Of a DNA stretch of 64,000 nucleotides, positions 1 through 9,592 are shown one piece after another. The notes below the pieces were generated by a model. That model did no database searches, was not told where the DNA came from, and was given only the letters and a program-made list of their open reading frames with translations. Positions within the stretch are counted from its first letter, which is position 1, and each line of letters begins with the position of its first letter. Source of the DNA: CAYPNP01 sp964412195 (GTDB lineage: Bacteria > Acidobacteriota > JAAYUB01); contig CAYPNP010000005.1 of assembly GCA_964412195.1 (NCBI GenBank), positions 1-64,000 of the forward strand, given 5' to 3'. The translations under genes were made by a program, and so were the position numbers.

Positions 1-74
1 CCGCGCGTGCTACCCCCTATAACGGACGACTTGGCCAGTGTTCCGAAAAAAGTGGGGATTGGAGATGAAAAGTT

Positions 75-313
75 TGTGATAGAGCCTGGCCCGGTCACGA
101 AAGTCTGTGATAGGGCCTGGCACCATCAAGGCGGTGTCAGGTCATTACGGAAACTGCGAAGTTCGGAACTTGTAGAAAATGAATCACATAACGAGCCTGT
201 GACCAGGCGTCTATCGGAACCGTGTTAAAATTCAAGCGCTGATCTCTTTGTGACAGAGCCTGACACCTTTGCATTCTGACACCTTTGCATTGTTTGTGAC
301 AGAGCCTGACACC
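75..313. repeat. Cluster of four TGTGACAGAGCCTGRCACC-type repeats
   Basis: Four copies of a ~19-bp motif close to TGTGACAGAGCCTGACACC lie at 75-92, 106-124, 249-267 and 295-313, with extra half-copies (CTGACACCTTTGCAT) between the last two. Bases 1-429 hold no convincing gene; the short open frames there lack ribosome binding sites and run through the repeats. The same motif recurs at 55835, 56112, 56971, 58748 (inverted) and 58770. Confidence 0.8.
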
Positions 314-429
314 TTTGCATTCCTGACACAAAACTCTTGACGTTATCGCAGATCGAGCGGGAGAGGAAAGGACAATCCTTATCAGAGCCGGGGGGACGTA
401 TGTCAAAGAAAGGGGGGGATGCTGATCGC

Positions 430-2673
430 TCAGTACTCGGGTGGTTTCGGGATGCCCTTCCGGAGCAGGTCAGCGATTTCCGGCTGGGTGAAGAAGCGGC
501 TGCTGGAGGCTTCCATCTCGAGGTAGGCGGGCTGCGGGGACACCGCGGCCCGGAGCCCGCCGGCGTCCCGGTGCAGCGTGATCCGCCAGCGGAACGTCCC
601 GCAGATGCCGATCCGCTGGGTATGGGTTTCGGCGGACACCCACAGCGGCGACCAGCGGGGGAAGGTCCGCCGGAAACGAGCCGGCGATTCGCCCGGAAAA
701 TAGCCGAGCAGCCGGGATTCCAGCAGGTCCAGCCGCTGGTCGAGCGATTGCAGGTACTGCAGCTGGGCCGGCGAAGGACCGTCATCGGCCGGGGGCAGGG
801 CGGACAGCTGGGCCAGCCGGTCGGCGACGGAGGAGTACTGCAGGAGGATGTCGTCCAGGATGAGGTCGGAGTAGTCCGACATCATCAGGTAGTGGCGAAA
901 GTACTCGGCCGTCTCCGCGAGCCGGTGGAATTGCTCCGGAGCCGTCTCCAGGCGGACGTGGAGGAGGCTGCGGTTCCGGTCCGGGACGGCCCGGCTCTCC
1001 CGGAAGTCGATCGGGCCGGGCTGGAGCTGGACGAGGGCGCCGAACGGCGGCGCGGCGGGAGGCGGCGCCGGATTGGCCGCACCCCGAGGCCTGGCCGCGG
1101 GCCGGCCGGCCGGGGCGGGGCGCATCATCCAGACGGCGAGGTCCGCCAGGGTGGCGGCCCAGTCGTTGGCCGGCCGGTTGCGAAGCTGGCGCTGCAGGCG
1201 GGCCAGGTTGCGGGAGTAGCCGCAGAAACCTTGGCCGGGGGACGCCGGCCAATCCAGTGCCGCGGCCAGATCTGCGGCGGACGGCAGGGGGCGGAAGATG
1301 TCCATCACCCGGGGGTCCTGGAAGGCGAGGTTGGCGGCGTTGCAGAACAGGAAACGGTAATCTTCCGCCGTCAGGCTGGCGCAGTTCAGGTACCGCCGCC
1401 GCGAATTGTCCACCGGGGCGGGAGCGCAATCCGCCGAAAGGTTCGCGAGCAGGAAATTCGGGTACAGGGGGTGCTTCGTATCGGGTCCCACCGCCGGGAA
1501 CACCAATGGGGACAGGTACGGCGCGAGTACTCTGTCCTGTCGCGGAAACAACCGGAATTCTTCTTCGCGGAACCGGCTGAACCCGGGCTGCGCCCGCTCC
1601 AGGTCCTGGAGCTTGGCGGGGTTGAGGAAGAAATTCTCGTCGAAGCTCTCCGGCAGCGACTCGCGCAGCAGCCGGTCCACCTGAACGAAGTCGACGGACG
1701 GCTCCAGGCGGTAAAAGAACTTGTAGAACCGGAGGATTTTCAGCCAGATCCGCCAGGCGGGCACCTGCCGGTCGTCCTGTTTCACCTGGGCGCGCTTGAC
1801 GCAATCCGTCAGCAGGGCGGCCTGGAGAAAGGGGAGCTTCTGCCGGAGGGGAAGCGCGCCCGCGCTCAGCCACAGCAGGGACTGGTGGAGCTCTTTCCGG
1901 GAAGGGTGGAATCGGATGAACGGGTCGGAACGGAACAAGCTGTAATCGATGCAGCCGAACGCGGGCGCGCCGGCGCAGGGATTCTGCGGAGCATCCAGGG
2001 AAAAGAGCGGGCTGGGCTGCTCGCCGGCGCCCGCCTGGATCAGGTCCAGTTCCTGCCGGACGATGCCGCTCACGATGAACGGCGTGGGCGCGTTCGGATT
2101 CAGCAGCCGGGCGGCGACGCAGAGAAAAGCGGTGTTCCGCCAGGCGGCCTCCTTCAGGTCGCCGGCGGAGTAATGGTATTGCTCCAGCGAAGCGTGGATC
2201 ATCTCCTGCAGCAGGCGCTGGAGGAGCGGCTTCACCTGGCGCAGCTCCAGGTTTTCCGAGACGAAACCGTACATCGTGAAGAACCGCTCGCCGGCCCAGT
2301 CCGAAGTCCAGACCAGGGGCCAGCCATGCTGGAAAATCCGGTTGTAGGCGGCCTGGTAGGTGGCGGGCGGGGAGGGGTCCGGCAGGTCGATCGTAACGGA
2401 ACCCGTCTCGGCTAGCGCATGGAGGAGCTCAGGCGACAGTCCCAGTTCGGACAATCCTTCCCTTTCCAGGACCTGCGCGGCTTCCCGGTCGGAGAGGGGG
2501 CGGGTGGAAGTCGGGGGCGGCGGCGGAATGGGCGCCTTCGGCTGGAACGGGGGCGTCCCTGCCGCCGGATCCGAGATCTCGCCTCCGGGATAAAGGAGCG
2601 GCGCGAGCTCCTCCACGTCGGAGCAGCCGGCGCACAGAACCAACAGGGCGATCGCCAAGAGGGCTTTCTTCAT
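430..2673 (-). CDS. DUF3160-family lipoprotein
   Basis: A 747-residue exported protein of unknown function. The N-terminus is a lipoprotein signal with lipobox LCAGC (Cys17), so it should be anchored in the cell envelope. A proline-rich linker (about 45-60) follows. The body then resembles DUF3160: a stretch with FFTMYGFVSENLELRQVKPLL near residue 130 and an IDYSLFRSDPFIRFHPS segment near 240 match that family's tyrosine/aspartate-rich core. No catalytic motif is recognised. It lies 58 bp downstream of dsbD on the same strand, so co-transcription is possible. The start has only a weak upstream GAG. The family call rests on motif memory, not a search. Confidence 0.75.
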   Translation of the reverse strand: MKKALLAIALLVLCAGCSDVEELAPLLYPGGEISDPAAGTPPFQPKAPIPPPPPTSTRPLSDREAAQVLEREGLSELGLSPELLHALAETGSVTIDLPDPSPPATYQAAYNRIFQHGWPLVWTSDWAGERFFTMYGFVSENLELRQVKPLLQRLLQEMIHASLEQYHYSAGDLKEAAWRNTAFLCVAARLLNPNAPTPFIVSGIVRQELDLIQAGAGEQPSPLFSLDAPQNPCAGAPAFGCIDYSLFRSDPFIRFHPSRKELHQSLLWLSAGALPLRQKLPFLQAALLTDCVKRAQVKQDDRQVPAWRIWLKILRFYKFFYRLEPSVDFVQVDRLLRESLPESFDENFFLNPAKLQDLERAQPGFSRFREEEFRLFPRQDRVLAPYLSPLVFPAVGPDTKHPLYPNFLLANLSADCAPAPVDNSRRRYLNCASLTAEDYRFLFCNAANLAFQDPRVMDIFRPLPSAADLAAALDWPASPGQGFCGYSRNLARLQRQLRNRPANDWAATLADLAVWMMRPAPAGRPAARPRGAANPAPPPAAPPFGALVQLQPGPIDFRESRAVPDRNRSLLHVRLETAPEQFHRLAETAEYFRHYLMMSDYSDLILDDILLQYSSVADRLAQLSALPPADDGPSPAQLQYLQSLDQRLDLLESRLLGYFPGESPARFRRTFPRWSPLWVSAETHTQRIGICGTFRWRITLHRDAGGLRAAVSPQPAYLEMEASSSRFFTQPEIADLLRKGIPKPPEY

Positions 2674-2731
2674 CCGGGATCTCGATCGTGCCGGTCCCGC
2701 CGGCGGAGGGGAGTCCGCCGGCCGGCCGGGG

Positions 2732-4621
2732 TCACTGAACCTGGCGGAGAAGCTCGAGGAACTGATTGGCCTCCAGGAAACCAGTCACCCGCGGGCTGGC
2801 CAGAAGGCGGCCTTGCCGGTCGTAGAAAGCGACCACCGGCAGCCCGACGATGCCGTACGTGGCCTTCAGTTGGGCGTCCCGGGGCAGGGGGCGGGTCATG
2901 TCCACCTTGACTACCCGGAAACGCTCCAGTTCCCGCAGAACGGCCTGGTCGGTGTAGGTGAATTTGTCCAGCTCGATGCAGGCGGCGCACCAGTCGGCGT
3001 AAAAATCCACCAGCACGGGCTTGCCCTCGCCGCGCGCCTGGGCCAGGGTGCCCTCGAGGTCGTGGCTCCAGGCGGGCTGCCCGGAGTGGGTTTCCCCCGC
3101 CTGCGGGGTGAAGGGGCCGGGCCGGATGACGCCCAGCACGGTAAAAATCAGTCCAGCGGTCAGGATGATCAGGACCAGGGCCTTCTTGATCGCCGCCCCG
3201 GCGGAAGCGCCGTGGAAGTCGATCCGCAGCCCGCCCGACATCCAGCCGATGATGAGCAGGAGCGGACCGGCCACGATCAGGGTCTGTCGGCCCAGCGCCT
3301 CGAAGTTCAGGGCCGGCAGGACGTTTTTCAGGAAGTACCAGGCGGCGGCGAACATGATGACGGCAAACACGCCCTTGACCACCTCCATCCACTCACCGGA
3401 TTTGGGGAGCTTCCGGATCAGCGCGGAGAAGGTGCCCAGGACGATGAAGAGCAGGCCGAAGCCCAGGGAGTAGGTGTACAGCAGCAGGAAGCCCAGCAGC
3501 AGGCTCTTCGTCGTGGCGACGTAGGTGAGGACACCAGCCAGCGCCGGGCCGGTGCAGGGGGCGGCGATCACCCCGGCGACCATGCCCATGGTGAACGCGC
3601 CCACGTATCCCTTGCCGCCCACCTGGGAGGCCCTGGTCTGGATGGAGGAGGGCAGGTTGAACTGGAACACGCCCGCCATGAACAGCCCCAGCACGAGGAA
3701 AACCGTCACGATGGCGCCGATTACCCACGGGTTACTCATGAACTGGCCGAAGATGGCGCCGGAGAAGGCGGAAACTACCCCCAGCGTGGAGTACACCAGG
3801 CAGATGCCTTGGACGTACGTCAGGGAGAGCAGAAAGCCCTTCACGCGGGATTCGGCCCCCCGCGCCCCGAACACGCTGATGGTGATAGGGATGATCGGAT
3901 AGACGCAGGGCGTGAAGCTGGTGCCGATGCCGAAGAGGAAGACGAAGAGGAACGCCAGGAAATAGCTCGACTGGATCATGGAACCGAAGTCTCCGAGGCC
4001 GGCTGCCGGCGGAGCCGGCTGGGGCGCCGCCGGAGCCGCCGGTGAAGGGGTTGGTGGCTGGACGGCCGGGACGGCGGGGACCCCGGCGGAAGCGGGCGCC
4101 GTCGGGGTGGCCGGTGCCGGCACATCTGGCGCGGCAGCCGCACCGGTGCCGGGCCGGACAGCCGGGGCGCCGCCCTTCACGGTGAAGGGGACGGCGAGGT
4201 CCTGGGTCTGCGGCAGGTAGCACAGGACGGGCGAGCAGCCCTGGAAGCCGACTTTGACGACGATCTTCCCCTCCGGGGGTGCGGCCGCGGAGACGGCGTA
4301 GTTCAGCGAGACTTCCACGGTGCCGTCGTAGACCTGCTTTTCCGTTTCCGTGTTGGGATCGTATTTCGTGTGCGCGGGCGGATACGCCGGCTCGGAGAAG
4401 GCGATGCCCTTTGGAGCCTCCACCTGGACGGAGAACATGTCCCGGTACAGGTAGTAGCCGGCGTTCGATTCCGCCACCAGCACCAGCCGGCCCCGGGTGT
4501 CCGGCGCCAGGGAGAGCTTCTCCGGCCGGACCGAGAAGCGGAATCCTTCCGTGTCCTGGGCAGGGCAGAGGGCCACCAGGCAGAGCGCGATCCACAGGGG
4601 CATGATCAGCTTCAGCTTCAT
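2732..4621 (-). CDS. dsbD: Thiol:disulfide interchange protein DsbD
   Basis: Carries reducing equivalents from cytoplasmic thioredoxin across the inner membrane to periplasmic thiols. All three DsbD modules are present in 629 residues. After a signal peptide comes an N-terminal immunoglobulin-like domain with its cysteine pair (Cys129, Cys134 in GCSPVLCYLP). An Ala/Pro-rich linker follows (about 150-205). The polytopic domain carries the two conserved intramembrane cysteines in TPCVYPIIP and AAPCTGPAL. A C-terminal thioredoxin domain has DWCAACIELDKF. A good ribosome site (GAGGAG) precedes the ATG. It may serve cytochrome c maturation for the respiratory cluster at 28-41 kb. The TPR gene lies upstream and the DUF3160 gene downstream. 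Confidence 0.95.
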   Translation of the reverse strand: MKLKLIMPLWIALCLVALCPAQDTEGFRFSVRPEKLSLAPDTRGRLVLVAESNAGYYLYRDMFSVQVEAPKGIAFSEPAYPPAHTKYDPNTETEKQVYDGTVEVSLNYAVSAAAPPEGKIVVKVGFQGCSPVLCYLPQTQDLAVPFTVKGGAPAVRPGTGAAAAPDVPAPATPTAPASAGVPAVPAVQPPTPSPAAPAAPQPAPPAAGLGDFGSMIQSSYFLAFLFVFLFGIGTSFTPCVYPIIPITISVFGARGAESRVKGFLLSLTYVQGICLVYSTLGVVSAFSGAIFGQFMSNPWVIGAIVTVFLVLGLFMAGVFQFNLPSSIQTRASQVGGKGYVGAFTMGMVAGVIAAPCTGPALAGVLTYVATTKSLLLGFLLLYTYSLGFGLLFIVLGTFSALIRKLPKSGEWMEVVKGVFAVIMFAAAWYFLKNVLPALNFEALGRQTLIVAGPLLLIIGWMSGGLRIDFHGASAGAAIKKALVLIILTAGLIFTVLGVIRPGPFTPQAGETHSGQPAWSHDLEGTLAQARGEGKPVLVDFYADWCAACIELDKFTYTDQAVLRELERFRVVKVDMTRPLPRDAQLKATYGIVGLPVVAFYDRQGRLLASPRVTGFLEANQFLELLRQVQ

Positions 4622-4649
4622 TGCATCTCCTCGAGGGATTCTTCGCCGG

Positions 4650-5129
4650 TCAATGGGCGGGCTTTTCGCTGGCGGCTTCGTTCTTGCGCGCCGTCTCCTG
4701 GACCTTGAGCAGCTTGTCTTTGTAGGTGGCCATCGTCGGGTCCTGCAGGTAGGAGGTGGAGAACTCCAGGGCGTTTTTCCAGTCCTTCTTGAGGGACAGG
4801 GTCTCCACGAACTTCCACTTGGCTTCCGGGTAATTCGGCTTGTTCCGGATGGCCTCCCGGAAGCGGATCATGGCGGCGTCGTACTTCTTCATCTTGAGGT
4901 ACCACAGGCCGACGTCGTAGTGCTTCTCCGCCTTGGAAGGGTCGGGAGAGGCGGTGGCCAGTTCCGCGTCCTCGGCCGGCTGCTGGGTCTGGTCGTCGGG
5001 GATGAGGACCGGCCGCCCCTTGGCGGGAGGCTTGTCCGGGTTGGACTGCTGGGCGGAAACCAGCGGCTGGGCCAGGAGGACCAGGAGACCCAAGTACAGT
5101 CCAGCGACCACTGCGCGTTTTACAACCAC
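4650..5129 (-). CDS. Exported TPR-repeat protein
   Basis: A 159-residue small protein with a signal peptide (cleavage likely after LVSA, about residue 26). A low-complexity linker follows, then about two tetratricopeptide-like helical repeats (residues 65-140: HYDVGLWYLKMKKYDAAMIRF, NKPNYPEAKWKF). TPR arrays usually bind partner proteins; no enzymatic residues are seen. The start is GTG, with purine-rich sequence (AGAGAGG) about 7 bases upstream. The stop lies 28 bp before dsbD on the same strand, so it probably heads the TPR-dsbD-DUF3160 transcription unit. It could be an outer-membrane-lipoprotein-like TPR protein. The specific function is unknown. Confidence 0.75.
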   Translation of the reverse strand: MVVKRAVVAGLYLGLLVLLAQPLVSAQQSNPDKPPAKGRPVLIPDDQTQQPAEDAELATASPDPSKAEKHYDVGLWYLKMKKYDAAMIRFREAIRNKPNYPEAKWKFVETLSLKKDWKNALEFSTSYLQDPTMATYKDKLLKVQETARKNEAASEKPAH

Positions 5130-5230
5130 CTCCGCACCTCTCTCCTTAGGATGCAGAACGCGAGGCAGAGTTTATCCGAAAACCGGCGACGGCGCAAGAA
5201 GCGGATGACGGCGGATCCGAAACCGAGGAT

Positions 5231-5246
5231 GTGCACGTACGTGCAC
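5231..5246. promoter_or_regulatory. 16-bp perfect palindrome upstream of the TPR-dsbD unit
   Basis: GTGCACGTACGTGCAC reads identically on both strands and is centred about 110 bp upstream of the TPR gene start. Its position and perfect dyad symmetry fit a dimeric-regulator operator, but no regulator gene is adjacent. Chance occurrence cannot be excluded. Confidence 0.35.
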
Positions 5247-5394
5247 GGATCGTCTGGCGCCGTTCACGCCCGATATGGGTTGAGAGTATGAATAATGATT
5301 GAAAATAAACGAGTTAATGAAACCGAACCATTTGGCAGCACCTTTGCAACGCTCAACTGTGGAAAATCGGCTATCTCCTGAAACCAACTCCCCG

Positions 5395-5423
5395 CAGGCT
5401 GCTCACGCAGCCTGTTCTTTTTT
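5395..5423 (+). terminator. Rho-independent terminator without an assigned upstream gene
   Basis: A perfect 8-bp stem CAGGCTGC/GCAGCCTG with a TCAC loop is followed by TTCTTTTTT. The polarity is plus strand. The nearest genes to its left are all on the minus strand, so the transcript it ends is unidentified. The 340-bp stretch 5130-5468 otherwise shows only the palindrome at 5231 and AT-rich DNA. Confidence 0.7.
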
Positions 5424-5433
5424 CAGGCCCAGC

Positions 5434-5462
5434 CTGTGAAAATCGTCCGCGTGTGGTAGAAT
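5434..5462 (+). promoter_or_regulatory. Putative promoter, leaderless arrangement
   Basis: A -10-like TAGAAT (5457-5462) lies only 6 bases before the ATG at 5469, with a weak -35 (CTGTGA) 17 bp upstream. Initiation about 7 bases after the -10 would start the mRNA at or next to the ATG. No Shine-Dalgarno sequence is present, which agrees with a leaderless message. Confidence 0.4.
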
Positions 5463-5468
5463 GGCGCC

Positions 5469-5813
5469 ATGACATACACCCGAAATCCCCAGTTCGTCTG
5501 CGTCCTCGTCTTCCTGCACAGCCCCAAGGAGAAGTACTGGGGCATCCTGCACCGGAACTCCCCGACCGGCGTCTGGCTGTCGGGGATCGATCTGAAAACA
5601 CTCGAGGACTGGATCCAGCGCTGGTCAGCCGACAGCGGCACCATTCCCATGCTGGCGACCACTTTCTTCCCCATGCACCGGGTGGAGAAGATCACCCTGG
5701 ACGAAACAATCGGCGAGATCCCCTCGCTGATGGACACTCTGTTGGGGCGTCTGGGCAGGGACATCGAAGAGTTGCTCCCGGCGCCCTTCATCCTGCCCGG
5801 AGACATCCAGTGA
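5469..5813 (+). CDS. Hypothetical protein (114 aa)
   Basis: Not recognised. It is a soluble-looking 114-residue protein without signal peptide or membrane segment, with an N-terminal beta-rich part (FVCVLVFLHSPKEKYWGIL) and a helical C-terminal half. Codon use is like that of its neighbours. It is followed 22 bp later by another unknown gene on the same strand, so the two may be co-transcribed. Its start has no Shine-Dalgarno sequence but sits immediately after a TAGAAT box, suggesting leaderless translation. An alternative start is not obvious. Confidence 0.6.
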   Translation: MTYTRNPQFVCVLVFLHSPKEKYWGILHRNSPTGVWLSGIDLKTLEDWIQRWSADSGTIPMLATTFFPMHRVEKITLDETIGEIPSLMDTLLGRLGRDIEELLPAPFILPGDIQ

Positions 5814-5835
5814 TTTCCGGGGAAAGGGGTGCCCG

Positions 5836-6384
5836 ATGGGCCTGAAGCGCTACGTGAAGAAGCATTGGAAGCCCCTGGCCCTCTGGTCGGGCGTCGGCGG
5901 CCTGTTTTTCGGCGGGGCCCTGTTCGCGTACAAGAAGGGGTACGTCGGCAATCCGAATCCCGCCGTGCCCATCCCGGAGGGTGCCCAAGAAGTGCTTCTG
6001 CATACCCACCCCTTCGAGGTCCAGGTGGGCGAGCAGGTCCGCAGCTTCCGCTGCATCTACCACCTCCAGCCCACCCGGTTCCGCATCTGGAGCGTGCTGG
6101 AGGAGAACAAGCAGGGCCACCCCGTCTACTTCATCACGCCGACCCGCTACCAGATGGCGCCGGAGCAACCCGAGATCATCCATCACATGGAGTCGTTCTA
6201 CGCCGCCGTGGGGATCCCGCGCTACTTCAAGCGCCGGGACCTGCTGGACCACATTCGCAAGGACAGCCCGATCCTCTTCCATCGGGCGCTGGTCGGCGGC
6301 GGAAACCATGCCGTCCCCACCGGCGAGAAGATCATCAGCTCCGGGAATTTGGCGGAGTGGGAGTTTGACGGAAAACAGGGGTGA
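5836..6384 (+). CDS. Hypothetical single-span membrane protein (182 aa)
   Basis: Not recognised. Residues 1-12 are basic (MGLKRYVKKHWK) and 13-32 form one hydrophobic segment, giving an N-terminal anchor with about 150 residues on the far side. The exposed part is rich in aromatic and histidine residues (LHTHPFEVQVGE, IIHHMESFYAAVG), but no known motif is apparent. A GGGGAAAGGGG ribosome site lies just upstream of the ATG. It is the second gene of a two-gene plus-strand unit and converges on the aldose epimerase gene. Confidence 0.6.
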   Translation: MGLKRYVKKHWKPLALWSGVGGLFFGGALFAYKKGYVGNPNPAVPIPEGAQEVLLHTHPFEVQVGEQVRSFRCIYHLQPTRFRIWSVLEENKQGHPVYFITPTRYQMAPEQPEIIHHMESFYAAVGIPRYFKRRDLLDHIRKDSPILFHRALVGGGNHAVPTGEKIISSGNLAEWEFDGKQG

Positions 6385-6463
6385 GCCCCGTCCGGATCCG
6401 CCCGCCGGCATTCAACTGGAATGATCCACCCAAAATCAAGGCTGGCTTTCCGCTGCCGGTGAA

Positions 6464-7351
6464 TCACGACGGCAGCAGAGGCCTGATGGCGGCAGCGCCT
6501 CCGGCAGTACCTCCCGGAGGCAACCGCAGGATGCCTTCTTTCGCCGTCAGGTCGCAGACGGCACCTGTCCGGCCGGTGATGCCCTGCCAGGGTTCGATGC
6601 AGAGGAACGGGCCGCTGCCCCGGGTCCACAGGCCGAGCCACGAAAAGCCCTCGATACCGCACCGCACCCCGTGCCCCGTGGAGGGGTTCCACATGTCCAC
6701 CCAGCGCGACGCCGGCTCCTGCAGCGCGATGGCGCCTCCGTCGAAAAGTCCTTTGTCCAGTGAGAATTCCAGGCTGTTGTGTAGAAACGGTATCGTGTTT
6801 CCAGAGCGCAGACCGTCCCGCATTTCGTGACGGGGCAAGATCTCGGGACGCTCGAAGCGGATGGCATAGTCCTCGAAACGTTCCCCCTCCTGCAAGGGGC
6901 ACCGGAAGCCGGGATGGAAGCCGATGGAAAAGTACATCTCCTCCACCCCGCGGTTCTCCACTTCATAGCTCTGCCGGAGTACGGGACCGTCCAGGACGAA
7001 ACGAATACGGAGATCGAACTGGAACGGCCATGCCTGCAGGGACTCGGCGTCGTCAGAAAGGCGCGCCTCCAGGGAGGCCGGATCCGGCTGGGAAAGCTGA
7101 AAGATCCGGTCGGGCGCGAAACCGTGGGTGGGGAGGCGGTAGTCCTGGTCCCGCCAGCGGTAGCGGCCTTCCGGAAGATGGCCGACGATGGGGAAGAGGA
7201 CCGGCGCCCGCCGGTCCCACCACCGGGCGTCCCCCTGCCAGATGTACTGAAGCCCCGTCCGGAGGGACCGCAGCGACCAGAGCTCGGCGCCCCGGGGCGA
7301 CACCTCGGCCTCCAGCCACTCGTTGCGGAGGAGTAGAGGGGCGCTGGTCAT
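6464..7351 (-). CDS. Aldose 1-epimerase family protein (LacX-like)
   Basis: A galactose-mutarotase-fold protein of 295 residues, expected to interconvert sugar anomers or bind a hexose-phosphate-like sugar. Recognisable family segments are the N-terminal SPRGAELWSLRS, LFPIVGHLPEG near residue 50, the histidine in LPTHGFAPD near 75, FSIGFHPGFRCPL near 145 and a C-terminal FLCIEPWQGITG. The conserved histidines and the late glutamate are in the places used for catalysis by mutarotases. The true sugar is unknown; LacX-type members often lie outside sugar operons, as here. It is downstream of tex on the same strand, with an 85-bp gap containing a long palindrome. Confidence 0.85.
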   Translation of the reverse strand: MTSAPLLLRNEWLEAEVSPRGAELWSLRSLRTGLQYIWQGDARWWDRRAPVLFPIVGHLPEGRYRWRDQDYRLPTHGFAPDRIFQLSQPDPASLEARLSDDAESLQAWPFQFDLRIRFVLDGPVLRQSYEVENRGVEEMYFSIGFHPGFRCPLQEGERFEDYAIRFERPEILPRHEMRDGLRSGNTIPFLHNSLEFSLDKGLFDGGAIALQEPASRWVDMWNPSTGHGVRCGIEGFSWLGLWTRGSGPFLCIEPWQGITGRTGAVCDLTAKEGILRLPPGGTAGGAAAIRPLLPS

Positions 7352-7374
7352 GCTTGAATCAGATCAGATCGGGC

Positions 7375-7398
7375 CGATCCGTCGGATCCGACGGATCG
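7375..7398. repeat. 24-bp perfect palindrome between tex and the epimerase gene
   Basis: Half-site CGATCCGTCGGA is followed directly by its exact reverse complement. It sits in a run of GATC/GGATCC-like repeats (7366-7411) and resembles a simple-sequence repeat as much as an operator. Neither a U-run nor a terminator shape follows it. Confidence 0.6.
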
Positions 7399-7436
7399 AT
7401 CCGATGAATATAGTGTTCGCGTCGGATGATCCAAGC

Positions 7437-9590
<2,154 letters not shown>

Positions 9591-9592
9591 GG

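Noticed and set aside
337..2415. Long plus-strand open frame antisense to the DUF3160 gene (692 codons)
   Set aside because: The translation is Arg/Gly/Gln-rich low-complexity text without motifs, and the minus-strand protein has a lipoprotein signal and family pattern. It is a GC-rich shadow frame.
5281..5423. 6S or signal-recognition-particle RNA ending at the 5395-5423 terminator
   Set aside because: No complementary 5' and 3' ends typical of 6S RNA and no SRP helix-8 motif were found; only the terminator is retained.
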